Assembly: GCF_000526935.1 (NCBI RefSeq)
Contig: NZ_JAHA01000004.1
Coordinates: 62,001-126,000, forward strand
DNA from: Butyrivibrio sp. FCS014
GTDB lineage: Bacteria; Bacillota; Clostridia; Lachnospirales; Lachnospiraceae
Direction of reading: 5' to 3'
Length of the DNA: 64,000 nucleotides
Below the pieces are notes generated by a model. It was not told where the DNA came from, did no database searches, and was given only the letters and a program-made list of their open reading frames with translations. This document shows positions 7,641 to 16,886 of the stretch, piece by piece; position 1 is the stretch's first letter; each line of letters begins with the position of its first letter. The translations under genes and the position numbers were made by a program.

Positions 7641-8984
7641 ATGAAGGAAAAAATGACAGGTTTTCTTGAAAGGTTAAAGAAAATGAAGACAGGCCATAAG
7701 GTAGGCCTTGCAATACTTCTGATAGTTATATGTGTTGTGCTTAAAGTTCTTACTGCTCAATTCTTATACACAGAAATCGGATACGCAGCGGCTGATAATA
7801 ATGAGAATTTCAGAATGGCGCTATCGGTCAGCCCGTTTACAGCAAGGGCTTTTGACGAAGGATACACCTATGAGTATGAAGGCAGGCAGATAAGCTCCAT
7901 AGAAGAACTGGAGCAGTTATATATAGATAAAGGCGCTACAGAAATGTATGTGCGCATAGCCACAAAGAGGCACATAACAGATGAGGATGTGACTGATGGA
8001 GAGGTTGATACCAATGCCAACGTTCATACTTTTGATCAGGCCATAGAGCTTTGCAAGCTGGCAGCCAAATTAAATATCCCTATTAATCCTGAGGTAATGT
8101 GTGCATACACCTACATGGATATGGAAAAGCAGCAGGCCCCAAAGTTTGATGAGTATCCCGAGCTTTTTGCTCTTCAAAATGGGAAGGACTGGTCTGAGCT
8201 TTCGCTAGATGAGATAAATATTCTGCTTAAAGCATATGGCAGGTTCCTGGCAAAAGAGATATTGAATACCGGATGCACAGTGGAGAACTGGAATCTTGGA
8301 AATGAAGCTAACTTTGGATTTGCAGGAGTCAGCCTTGGGCTTAAGACAGCTGTAAATGAAAAGCTTGCCGGAGTTCCGGATTTTATGAGATATCTACTCC
8401 CACTGTTTAATCCCGGATGGTTAGAGAAGAATATCTGGAGATACAATGCAAGCGAGTTTGCGGCTGTAAAAGAGGGAATCCTGGAAGCATACGAAGAACT
8501 CGGAATTGACTCCTCCAATGTTAAGTTTTCAACTCATATTGCAACTGTGGTTATGACTCCTAATTCCTGTGCAAGATATTTTAACTGCCTTGCAAAGAAT
8601 GGATATTCCGTGGATGTTGCGGGGATCAGCTATTATCCTAGTGCTCCATCCATGTATGCAGATTCCACGATTCTGTTTAAAAAGACTGTTATGGCCATAA
8701 ACAAAAAGTGCCATGTACCCGTGTTTATCGGAGAGTTTGCATATCCTTCAGGAGAGATGTCCGGGGCTTTTGCCGGATGGAACAAGGCTACAAAGGGATA
8801 TGCAAATACTGAAGATGGACAGGCAGCCATTTATAAAGATGTCATCGATTGGGGTAAAACCCATGGCGTTGCAGGCATCCGTTACTGGGCTGCCGACTAT
8901 GAAGACTGGGGAACAATGGGATTGTTTAATTTTGAGAATAAGCATGGCGTACCTAAGAAAAGCCTGCTTATGAATATTGATTAA
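7641..8984 (+). CDS. Membrane-anchored GH53-like (clan GH-A) glycoside hydrolase
   Basis: A 447-residue protein with a cytoplasmic basic N-terminus, one membrane anchor (about residues 22-42), then a TIM-barrel glycosidase. Clan GH-A landmarks are visible: WNLGNEANF with the proton-donor Glu222 after Asn, VAGISYYP, and FIGEFAYPS with nucleophile Glu365. The ending (RYWAADYEDW, LFNFENKHGVPKKSL) resembles GH53 endo-beta-1,4-galactanases. It would act outside the membrane on pectic side chains (inference). GGAGG precedes the ATG. It is the first gene of a three-gene run with two SDR proteins, divergent from a TetR. Confidence 0.72.
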   Translation: MKEKMTGFLERLKKMKTGHKVGLAILLIVICVVLKVLTAQFLYTEIGYAAADNNENFRMALSVSPFTARAFDEGYTYEYEGRQISSIEELEQLYIDKGATEMYVRIATKRHITDEDVTDGEVDTNANVHTFDQAIELCKLAAKLNIPINPEVMCAYTYMDMEKQQAPKFDEYPELFALQNGKDWSELSLDEINILLKAYGRFLAKEILNTGCTVENWNLGNEANFGFAGVSLGLKTAVNEKLAGVPDFMRYLLPLFNPGWLEKNIWRYNASEFAAVKEGILEAYEELGIDSSNVKFSTHIATVVMTPNSCARYFNCLAKNGYSVDVAGISYYPSAPSMYADSTILFKKTVMAINKKCHVPVFIGEFAYPSGEMSGAFAGWNKATKGYANTEDGQAAIYKDVIDWGKTHGVAGIRYWAADYEDWGTMGLFNFENKHGVPKKSLLMNID

Positions 8985-8997
8985 AGGAGATAAGTCG

Positions 8998-10011
8998 ATG
9001 AAAGTATTTATGATTGGTGGAACAGGACTGCTCGGAAGTGAAGCAGCCAAAGTGCTTATTGAGAGGGGACATGAAGTGACATCTGTTGCGTTACCTCCGC
9101 TTCCTCAGGGAGCTGTCTTGCCACCTGAAATGAAAATTGAATATGGCAACTATCTGGAGATGTCAGATGAAGAAATAAAGGGTTACATGGCCGGGTGTGA
9201 TGGATTTGTTTTTGCAGCCGGAGTGGATGAGAGAGTTGAAGGCCCTGCTCCAATCTATGATCTTTTCAAAAAGTACAATATAGATCCACTTAAGAGACTT
9301 CTTGCTATTGCCAAGGAGTGCGGTGTTAAGCATATTGCAATCTGTGGATCATACTTTTCCTATTTTGCCAAGACAAGGCCTGAACTTGAATTAACAAAGT
9401 GGCATCCGTACATAAGAAGCAGAATTGACCAGGAAGAGATAGCGATGTCTTTTGCCGGTGACGGCTTTGATGTAGCAGTTCTGGAGCTTCCATATATTTT
9501 CGGAACTCAGCCCGGAAGAAAGCCTGTATGGGTATTCCTTGTAGAACAGATCAGGAGCATGAAGAAAGCTACGCTATATCCCAAGGGCGGAACCACAATG
9601 GTAACAGTTCATCAGGTTGGACAGGCTCTGGCAGGAGCTCTTGAATACAACAAGGGAGGACACTGTTACCCAATCGGTTATTACAATATGACATGGAAAG
9701 AGATGCTTGCTATCGTTCATAAGTACCTTGGATGCGAGGGAAGAAAGGTTATCACAATACCTAACTGGATGTACGCTATGGGCGGAAAAAAGCTGATGAA
9801 GGAGCAGGCAGCAAAGAATATCCAGGGCGGACTTCATATGGTGAAGTTTACGGATCTTCAGTGCAGCAATCTCTTTATTGATAAGAAACTTGGATGCGAG
9901 CCGCTTCATGTTGAAGAGGACGACATTGACAGGGCAATCGGAGACTCAATTAAGCTCTGTGTCGATGTACTTGATGGCAAGGCAAAAGTAGTAGGAATGA
10001 AAGGCGAATGA
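8998..10011 (+). CDS. NAD(P)-dependent epimerase/SDR protein
   Basis: A 337-residue extended short-chain dehydrogenase-like protein. The Rossmann nucleotide loop is GGTGLLGSEAAK at residues 8-19. A canonical YxxxK catalytic pair is not obvious: the region GSYFSYFAK may hold it in an altered form, so activity may be atypical. The start is ATG 8998 with AAAGGAG 8 nt upstream. The glycosidase stop is 13 bp before and the second SDR gene follows by 1 bp, so all three form one operon. Substrate unknown; a sugar or sugar-like alcohol is a guess from context. Confidence 0.75.
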   Translation: MKVFMIGGTGLLGSEAAKVLIERGHEVTSVALPPLPQGAVLPPEMKIEYGNYLEMSDEEIKGYMAGCDGFVFAAGVDERVEGPAPIYDLFKKYNIDPLKRLLAIAKECGVKHIAICGSYFSYFAKTRPELELTKWHPYIRSRIDQEEIAMSFAGDGFDVAVLELPYIFGTQPGRKPVWVFLVEQIRSMKKATLYPKGGTTMVTVHQVGQALAGALEYNKGGHCYPIGYYNMTWKEMLAIVHKYLGCEGRKVITIPNWMYAMGGKKLMKEQAAKNIQGGLHMVKFTDLQCSNLFIDKKLGCEPLHVEEDDIDRAIGDSIKLCVDVLDGKAKVVGMKGE

Positions 10012-10012
10012 T

Positions 10013-11545
10013 ATGAGTGCGAATAAGTTACCGGTTGTTTTTATGACAGGTGCAGGTGGAGGAATGGGATTTGAGAGCTTTAAGCAGATGCTCCCTGACA
10101 TAGGTAAAATCTATGACCTCATTATTTTGGTGAGGGACAGTGAAAAGAATCATAACCTGTTTGACAGTTATGAAGGCAGGGAAGGTCTGTCCATTCGTTA
10201 TGGAGATCTTCTTAATAGGGATGATGTTTACGGATGTATTGCTGACAGCGACATGGTACTTCACATTGCAGCATTTGTGTCCCCTGCAGCAGACTATTAT
10301 CCAAAAAAAGCAATGCAGAATAATTACGGTTCTGTTGTGAATATGATAGAAGCCATAAAGAAGAGCGGTAAAGAGGATAGCTATAAGTTTGTATATATCG
10401 GAACCGTGGCAGAAACCGGTGACAGAATGCCACCTATACACTGGGGAAGGGTCGGGGATCCGATAAAGCCAAGTATGTTTGATTACTACGCGGTTTCCAA
10501 AGTTGCGGCAGAGCGCTACGTTATCGATAGTGGCCTAAATTACTGGGTATCTCTAAGGCAGACAGGAATCATCGGACCGGCTATGGCCAAGATCCGTGAT
10601 GCTATCCAGTTCCACAACTGCATTTTCAACGTGCTTGAGTATGCTTCTGACAGGGACAGCGGAAGAGCTATGAGAAATCTTGCAGCATTCGATGCCGATG
10701 GAACCCTGGATGAGAGTTTCTGGGGACACATCTACAATATTGGCGGCGGTGAGAGCTGCCGCGTGAGCACTTATGAAATGTACAAGGATATGTACGGTGT
10801 TCTGGGCTTTAAGAGCCTTGATCCGGTGATCGATCCAAAGATGTATGCCACAAGGAATTTCCATGGTCAGTATTATCTCGATTCCGACAAACTGGAGAAA
10901 TACCTTCATTTCAGAAGTGATTCCATGCAGTACTTTTATGACGCATATCTAAAGGACCTTGGCCGCGCAGTTACCGCAGGTAAAGTGATAACAAAGCTTC
11001 CCGGTGGTCAGAAACTCATGGGAAGTATTATAAAGTCAACCTTCAAAAAAGACTTAAATTCAGAGCATGGGACAAAGCACTGGCTGGATGAAAACATGGA
11101 AGACCATATCGATGCATACTGGGGCAGCAAAAAGGCCTGGGAAAAGCTTCCCAAAAAGCTGAGCCAGATGGAAGAATTTACTGATTGGGATAAAGTTGTA
11201 CACATAGACCATGGCTATGATGAATCCAAGCACGAATCAGAGCTTACTCTGGAGGATATGAAGAAAGCGGCGGAATTCAGAGGCGGCAGTTGTGATTCCA
11301 AAGAAATGAAGACCGGTGACTGGAAAACTCCCCTTGAGTTTACATGTCAGTTCGGACATCATTTTAAAGGCAGTCCACGCCTTATTCTTGAAGGTGGGCA
11401 CTGGTGTGATGAGTGCGAAAGAAAATCCTGGAACTACGGAATGAGAGCCAAAAAGGATAAGTTTTTCGCGCAGGTATGGAATCCGCTTCATGAAGAAAGC
11501 GAGCTTCGTGAGTATCCCAAGATGGTCTCGGAACTGGATATTTAA
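10013..11545 (+). CDS. SDR/epimerase with C-terminal zinc-finger-like domain
   Basis: A 510-residue fusion. Residues 1-330 are an extended SDR with nucleotide loop TGAGGGMG and the catalytic signature YYAVSK. Residues 330-430 are a charged, helical linker. Residues 443-470 hold a treble-clef-like metal site: Cys445, His449 or His450, then Cys465 and Cys468 in GGHWCDEC. Zinc fingers on SDR enzymes are unusual. It starts 1 bp after the previous stop. It converges with the AraC gene, the two stop codons overlapping. Function unknown; the domain may contact nucleic acid or simply stabilise the fold. Confidence 0.75.
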   Translation: MSANKLPVVFMTGAGGGMGFESFKQMLPDIGKIYDLIILVRDSEKNHNLFDSYEGREGLSIRYGDLLNRDDVYGCIADSDMVLHIAAFVSPAADYYPKKAMQNNYGSVVNMIEAIKKSGKEDSYKFVYIGTVAETGDRMPPIHWGRVGDPIKPSMFDYYAVSKVAAERYVIDSGLNYWVSLRQTGIIGPAMAKIRDAIQFHNCIFNVLEYASDRDSGRAMRNLAAFDADGTLDESFWGHIYNIGGGESCRVSTYEMYKDMYGVLGFKSLDPVIDPKMYATRNFHGQYYLDSDKLEKYLHFRSDSMQYFYDAYLKDLGRAVTAGKVITKLPGGQKLMGSIIKSTFKKDLNSEHGTKHWLDENMEDHIDAYWGSKKAWEKLPKKLSQMEEFTDWDKVVHIDHGYDESKHESELTLEDMKKAAEFRGGSCDSKEMKTGDWKTPLEFTCQFGHHFKGSPRLILEGGHWCDECERKSWNYGMRAKKDKFFAQVWNPLHEESELREYPKMVSELDI

Positions 11546-12723
11546 CTATTTCTGAACTCCTTTGGAGTCATTCCATATTTCTTTTTAAATACATTTTGAA
11601 AATAACTCTGTGTTGAGAAGCAAAGATACTCACTTATCTCGCTGATGCTTTTGTCAGTGAATTTAAGGAGGCTCTTTGCTTCTTCCAGTTTTCTGCGCAT
11701 TATATAACTGCTTATGTTAAATCCCAGTTCTCTTTTAAATTTTCGTGAAAGAGTGCTTCGGTCTATCCCAAGGTATGCGGCAACATCTTCTACTGAAATA
11801 TTCTGATTGACGTGGTTTGCTATGTACTGGATAGCCATATATATGTCCGTCTCCATTCCCTGAGGAATTTTGGATTCGGCTACACGCTTGGTAAAGTCCA
11901 TAACTGCCGTGGCATTAAGAAGAGTAACTGAAGAAGCGTCTGACATACGTTCAGCCTCCTGAATATACATATCTGACAATTGGTAGGCTGTTTCGATGTC
12001 AAGTCCACCTGAGATGGAGTGCCTGGTTACCAGGGCCATTGAAGCGATGAATATGTTTTTTGCCTGACGAAGTGAATCTGGAGCAACTTTTCCTTCATTT
12101 ATTCTGGGGATATTTCTGATCATGGCTTCAAGACCGGCAATATCACCGCGTTCCACGTAGCCATAGTATTCTTGTTCAAAGAAATATGTATCATGAAAGT
12201 TCTCAGTTTCTTTTCGCTCATACAGGGTGTTAGAATGGCTTTCTCCTACCTCCGCCTCCTTTTCTCTGTCAAAGAGGTTAAAAGTCTCATAAATGTCTAC
12301 GTAGTTACCGGTGAGTTCTTTATTGATCATGGCAAGAATATTCAAGAACTGTATGATTGAAAACTCCGGCGTCTGAACAAAAAACTCTCTGATCTTGTCT
12401 TTGTTTTCAATAGAAACACCATATTTTAGGATGATAGCGTCTATGAATTCATCAGTCACAGCCATACTGCTAACGGGACCTACAACAACAGCTTCATTGC
12501 TAAGATCGCTTCCTACATAGCCAATATGAAGCCCTTCTTCAGTCTGGTAATGGTATAGGCTGGTTGTGGACTTGCCAAGTATTCCGCTGATAGCAGAAGC
12601 CAGTTCAGTTGGCATATCTATTACCGGGAAAGAAAGAAGGCATACACTATCTTTGTAGTAGTGGATTGGAACATAGGTGGCATTATAGATGTAGCTTAAA
12701 GCCTGAAAAAATGCATTTTCCAT
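11542..12723 (-). CDS. AraC-family regulator of the rhamnose locus
   Basis: A 393-residue regulator with two C-terminal AraC helix-turn-helix motifs (about residues 300-393: ISVEDVAAYLGIDRSTLSRKF and ISEISEYLCFSTQSYFQNVF). The long N-terminal part is a sensor-like domain without recognised motifs. The start used is ATG 12723 (weak GAGG upstream); a TTG four codons earlier is possible. It diverges from the sugar transporter gene at 12862, and the spacer has direct repeats typical of AraC-type sites, so it probably activates the rhamnose operon in response to rhamnose or a rhamnoside. Confidence 0.85.
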   Translation of the reverse strand: MENAFFQALSYIYNATYVPIHYYKDSVCLLSFPVIDMPTELASAISGILGKSTTSLYHYQTEEGLHIGYVGSDLSNEAVVVGPVSSMAVTDEFIDAIILKYGVSIENKDKIREFFVQTPEFSIIQFLNILAMINKELTGNYVDIYETFNLFDREKEAEVGESHSNTLYERKETENFHDTYFFEQEYYGYVERGDIAGLEAMIRNIPRINEGKVAPDSLRQAKNIFIASMALVTRHSISGGLDIETAYQLSDMYIQEAERMSDASSVTLLNATAVMDFTKRVAESKIPQGMETDIYMAIQYIANHVNQNISVEDVAAYLGIDRSTLSRKFKRELGFNISSYIMRRKLEEAKSLLKFTDKSISEISEYLCFSTQSYFQNVFKKKYGMTPKEFRNS

Positions 12724-12747
12724 AGGAAACCTCAAATAGTCACAAAA

Positions 12748-12776
12748 TTACAATATTGCGTCATACTATTACAATA
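12748..12776. promoter_or_regulatory. Direct-repeat operator candidate for the AraC regulator
   Basis: TTACAATA occurs at 12748-12755 and again at 12769-12776, 21 bp apart (two helical turns), in the divergent spacer. AraC-type proteins bind tandem half-sites with this spacing. Role inferred. Confidence 0.5.
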
Positions 12777-12861
12777 ATGATAAGCGGGCTCCTGATAGAC
12801 TGTCAATAGAAAGAGAAATATGGCAAATAGCAAAAGCCGTGACAATAATCAGGAGGTTATT

Positions 12862-14268
12862 ATGGGAAGAAAAAAAGAACTTGGCGTGGATTCAATGGGA
12901 ATCCAGAAGACCATGAGGTTTGGAGATTTTTTGGGAGATGGAATTGGGCAGATACCGCTTAATGCACTAAGCTGTCTGGTAGGACAATTGACCTACTTCT
13001 ATACAGAAAAGGTCGGACTGGCTGCAGCATCTGTTGCTACAATGCTGATCATAGCCAAGATACTTGACGCTTTTACAGATCTTATCATGGGTAAGATCAT
13101 GGATTCAGTTCATTTTAAGGATGGTAAGGCAAGACCGTGGTTTAAGATAATGGCAATACCGGTTGCAGCGATCATGGTACTGCTTTTCACAGTTCCTGCA
13201 GGAGCTGCTTCGGGGCTTCAGGCGGGATATGTTCTTTTAACCAACATCCTTTGCACTGCTGTGGTTTATACTGCTGTTGCCATACCTTATGGTGCTATGA
13301 TGGCCATGAGGACAAACAGTGTTGAAGAACGAGGCAAAATGGGTATCTTCCGTGCAGTATTCGGTTATGCCATCGGTATGATCATAGCGATCGGTCTTAT
13401 ACCTATTACAAATGCCTTGGGGGGAAATCAGGCAGCGTGGATAAAGGTGGCAGTCATTATGGCAGCTATCTCAGCGTTTAGCATGATCGTTCTTTACAGA
13501 AGCTCAAAGGAAAATGGTTCAGAAGAAAAGAAGTCAGTGGATGAGCTGGAGGAAGAGAAGATGTCTTTTGCCCAGGAGATAGGTCTTTTGTTTAAAAACA
13601 AGTACTGGGTTCTGATGCTCGTTGCAAATCTTTTTATGAACATTTCTTATGGACTGTCCAGCTCAGGCGGAGCATATTATGCAAAATATATCCTCGGAAA
13701 TGACAACATTGTGGCACTTCTTGGTGCCGTTGGACTTATCCCGACTTTCCTTGGATTCATATTAGTTGGTCCGATGACAAAGAAATTCGGAATGGCAAAA
13801 ACATGTCTTATCGGCTGTGTTATTGGAATAGTTGGCTGCATCGCCCGTGTATTTACTCCTTACAGCCTTGTTTCATGTCTTGTCGGAGGAAGCATGGCAA
13901 CCTTTGCCAATATTCCGATCATGTGTCTTATGGGTGCAATGGTAAATAACTGTGTTGAGTACAATGACTGGAAGTTTGGAAAGAGAATGATCGGAATGAG
14001 TAACTCAGCAAGCTCTTTCGGATCAAAGATTGGTTCCGGAATCGGAGGATCACTTATTGGATGGATCCTTGGCGCATGTGGATTTATTTCCGGCGCAGCT
14101 GTTGCTGAGCAGCCAGCTGCAGTAAATGGCGGAATCTTTGCATTTTCAATCTATGTTCCACTGTTTTTGCTTGTTGTTATGGCAGTGATCTTTAGCCGTT
14201 ACGACCTGGAGAAGATTTATGGCAAGATCATGAGTGAGCTTAATGAGAGAAATAAGGAAGGAAAATGA
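12862..14268 (+). CDS. GPH-family sugar:cation symporter
   Basis: A 468-residue glycoside-pentoside-hexuronide (GPH/MFS_2) transporter with 12 predicted membrane helices. Family features include the N-terminal FGDFLGDGIGQIPLNAL and the later segment ANIPIMCLMGAMVNNCVEYNDW. The start chosen is ATG 12862, preceded by a perfect AGGAGG; an upstream ATG at 12820 lacks one. It is the first gene of the rhamnose operon and overlaps or abuts the rhamnosidase gene, so it likely imports rhamnose or short rhamnosides with Na+ or H+. Substrate is inferred from context only. Confidence 0.88.
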   Translation: MGRKKELGVDSMGIQKTMRFGDFLGDGIGQIPLNALSCLVGQLTYFYTEKVGLAAASVATMLIIAKILDAFTDLIMGKIMDSVHFKDGKARPWFKIMAIPVAAIMVLLFTVPAGAASGLQAGYVLLTNILCTAVVYTAVAIPYGAMMAMRTNSVEERGKMGIFRAVFGYAIGMIIAIGLIPITNALGGNQAAWIKVAVIMAAISAFSMIVLYRSSKENGSEEKKSVDELEEEKMSFAQEIGLLFKNKYWVLMLVANLFMNISYGLSSSGGAYYAKYILGNDNIVALLGAVGLIPTFLGFILVGPMTKKFGMAKTCLIGCVIGIVGCIARVFTPYSLVSCLVGGSMATFANIPIMCLMGAMVNNCVEYNDWKFGKRMIGMSNSASSFGSKIGSGIGGSLIGWILGACGFISGAAVAEQPAAVNGGIFAFSIYVPLFLLVVMAVIFSRYDLEKIYGKIMSELNERNKEGK

Positions 14269-14270
14269 TA

Positions 14271-16856
14271 ATGAAAGCTGTCAGACTAAGGTGCGAATAT
14301 TTAACTGATCCAATAGGAATAGATATAGTAAGACCCAGACTTTCATGGAACTGTGAAGGCGGCAATAAGCAGAGCGCATATCAGATCATTGCGAAAATGG
14401 AAGACGAAACCGTCTGGGATTCCGGGAAAGTGAACTCAGACCAGATGCACCTTGTGATCTGGGGCGGAGAAACACTTGGAAGTCGTGACAGGATTGAATG
14501 GACAGTAAAACTCTGGGACGAAAATGATATTGAGGGTGAAGAGAGTGATACTGCCTCTTTTGAGCTAGGTCTTTTAAATAACGATGACTGGAAGGCAAGA
14601 TGGATCACCGGAAATTATAAGGTAAACAAGAAGAACAGATACCCTGTTGACTGCTTCAGAAAAAGATTCTGGACCGGGGAAAAGAAAGTTAAATCAGCAA
14701 GAGCATATATGACTGCCTGTGGGATATATGAAGGAAGTATCAACGGAGACAGAATAGGTGAGTTCTGTCTGGCACCCGGAATTACTGATTACCGCAAAAG
14801 AGTCCAGTATCAGACCGCTGATATTACAGATAAGATTATCCAGGGAAAGAATGAAGTCTTTTTCATGCTGGCTGACGGATGGTACAGGGGCTCGGTCGGT
14901 GCCTGGGGAATGAAGAATTATTATGGCAGCGAAACGAAGCTCCTTGCCCAGATTGAGATCACATATGAGGATGGAGAGGTTCAGGTAATCTGCACTGATG
15001 AATCTTTTGAGTGGACAAATGAAGGGCCAATCCGCTTTGCAGATAACAAGGATGGAGAAAACTACGATGCCAGAAGAGAAGATTTTGAGAAGGCAAAGTG
15101 GTGGACTGCTAAGGAAACATACCACAATGTGATACCAACAGCATCCAACAATTTTGCACTCAAAGAGCAGGAGAGGTTATCTGTTAAGAATGTGATCAGG
15201 ACGCCTCAGGGGAAAACAATCTTTGACTTTGGCCAGAATATTGCAGGTTACGTGGAATTTGACGTTGTAGCTGATGAAGGGCAGCGTGTTTTCCTTCGCT
15301 TTGGAGAAAAGCTGGACGAGGCTGGAGAATTTACTCAGCACAATATTCAGTGTGTTAGAAAGAACCTCATCACACCACTTCAGCAGATAAAATACATATG
15401 TAAGGATGGACAGAACCACTATAAGACAAGATTCGCCATATTTGGCTTTCAGTATGTACTGGTGGAATCTGATGTTCATATTGATTTGGAGAACATGACT
15501 GCTATTGCGGTTTATTCTGATTTTGAAACGACCTTTAAGTTTGACAGTTCAAACAGGCTTCTGAACCAGTTTGTGCAGAATACACTCTGGTCGCTTAAGA
15601 ACAATTCCGCAGATCTTCCGACGGACTGCCCGACAAGAGAACGTCATGGCTGGAGCGGAGATGCCCAGATATTTATTGGCACTGCAGGTTATATGGTAAA
15701 CTACGCTCCTTTTGCCATGAAATATGAAACAGATCTCTGCGATTGGCAGACTAAAGACGGGTGCTTTCCTCAGATTGCACCGGAGGGTGGCACTGACTCA
15801 TATATGCGTGGAATGAACGGATCATCGGGATGGTCAGATGCGGGAGTAATCATTCCTTATCGCCTTTGGAAACAGAACGGGGATATCAGGATCATTGAAA
15901 AATATTATGATTCAATGAAAAAGTACGCCGGATATGTTATGGAACGCGCGGGAAAAGAGAGTCTGTTAAATTCAGAGAAGCATTCAGTAAAAGGAAAAGA
16001 AAAAAAGTATATTTACAACAACGGCCAGCACTATGGCGAGTGGGCAGAACCTTCAGATGTCCATGCCATGAGTTTTAAGGATTTCATAAAGTCACAGCCG
16101 GAGGTTTCAACAGCTTACATGAGCTATGTCATGACTCTTATGGTTGAGATTGCCGGTGCCCTTGGAAAAACAGAAGACATAAATCTTTACAAAGAGTATG
16201 CGGAAGGTGCAAAACGTGCCTATCAAAAGCTCGTTGAGGATCCAAAGTACTCTCTCGACACGGACAGACAGGCAAAACTCGTAAGACCTTTGTACTTTGG
16301 TATGCTTAATGAAAAACAGACTGAATATGCGAAAAAGAGACTGATAAAGGCTCTGGAAAACTATAAATGGAGAGTAGGAACAGGCTTTTTATCAACACCT
16401 CTTTTACCATATGTTCTTCAAGATATTGATATCGAATATGCTTATAAGCTTCTGGAGAATGAGGAAAAGCCCGGATGGCTTTCAATGCCGAAATCCGGAG
16501 CGACAACAATATGGGAAGACTGGGATGGACCGGATTCGAATAATGGAAAAGGCGGCGGAATCGCATCTTTGAACCACTACTCCAAGGGTGCTGTATGTCA
16601 GTGGATATTTGAGGCGATGTGTGGAATCAGGGTGGTTGGAGAAAATCATTTTATCATTGCACCTCACCCCGGCGGACACTTTGATTTTGCAGAGTTTTCA
16701 TATGACAGCGTATATGGAACAGTTTTCTGTAGATGGGATAAAAAAGATGATGGTGAGTACAGTTATCACATTGAAGTCCCGGCAAACACGGATGCAATGG
16801 TAATACTTCCGGGGAAAGAGGGATTGGAAGTAGGACCAGGTAAAGCAGATTTTTAA
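14271..16856 (+). CDS. Alpha-L-rhamnosidase, family GH78
   Basis: An 861-residue GH78 enzyme that hydrolyses terminal alpha-L-rhamnose. Two N-terminal beta domains (residues 1-330) precede the (alpha/alpha)6 barrel. The catalytic block DCPTRERHGWSGD supplies Asp452, Glu457 and Asp464, spaced exactly like the known Bacillus RhaB residues; Glu749 in TTIWEDW matches the fourth. No signal peptide, so the enzyme acts on imported oligosaccharides. ATG 14265 overlaps the transporter stop, but ATG 14271 has better spacing from AAGGAAGG. It is translationally coupled to the transporter. Confidence 0.94.
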   Translation: MKAVRLRCEYLTDPIGIDIVRPRLSWNCEGGNKQSAYQIIAKMEDETVWDSGKVNSDQMHLVIWGGETLGSRDRIEWTVKLWDENDIEGEESDTASFELGLLNNDDWKARWITGNYKVNKKNRYPVDCFRKRFWTGEKKVKSARAYMTACGIYEGSINGDRIGEFCLAPGITDYRKRVQYQTADITDKIIQGKNEVFFMLADGWYRGSVGAWGMKNYYGSETKLLAQIEITYEDGEVQVICTDESFEWTNEGPIRFADNKDGENYDARREDFEKAKWWTAKETYHNVIPTASNNFALKEQERLSVKNVIRTPQGKTIFDFGQNIAGYVEFDVVADEGQRVFLRFGEKLDEAGEFTQHNIQCVRKNLITPLQQIKYICKDGQNHYKTRFAIFGFQYVLVESDVHIDLENMTAIAVYSDFETTFKFDSSNRLLNQFVQNTLWSLKNNSADLPTDCPTRERHGWSGDAQIFIGTAGYMVNYAPFAMKYETDLCDWQTKDGCFPQIAPEGGTDSYMRGMNGSSGWSDAGVIIPYRLWKQNGDIRIIEKYYDSMKKYAGYVMERAGKESLLNSEKHSVKGKEKKYIYNNGQHYGEWAEPSDVHAMSFKDFIKSQPEVSTAYMSYVMTLMVEIAGALGKTEDINLYKEYAEGAKRAYQKLVEDPKYSLDTDRQAKLVRPLYFGMLNEKQTEYAKKRLIKALENYKWRVGTGFLSTPLLPYVLQDIDIEYAYKLLENEEKPGWLSMPKSGATTIWEDWDGPDSNNGKGGGIASLNHYSKGAVCQWIFEAMCGIRVVGENHFIIAPHPGGHFDFAEFSYDSVYGTVFCRWDKKDDGEYSYHIEVPANTDAMVILPGKEGLEVGPGKADF

Positions 16857-16886
16857 TGAAACACTAACAATAACAGGAGAAGAGAT

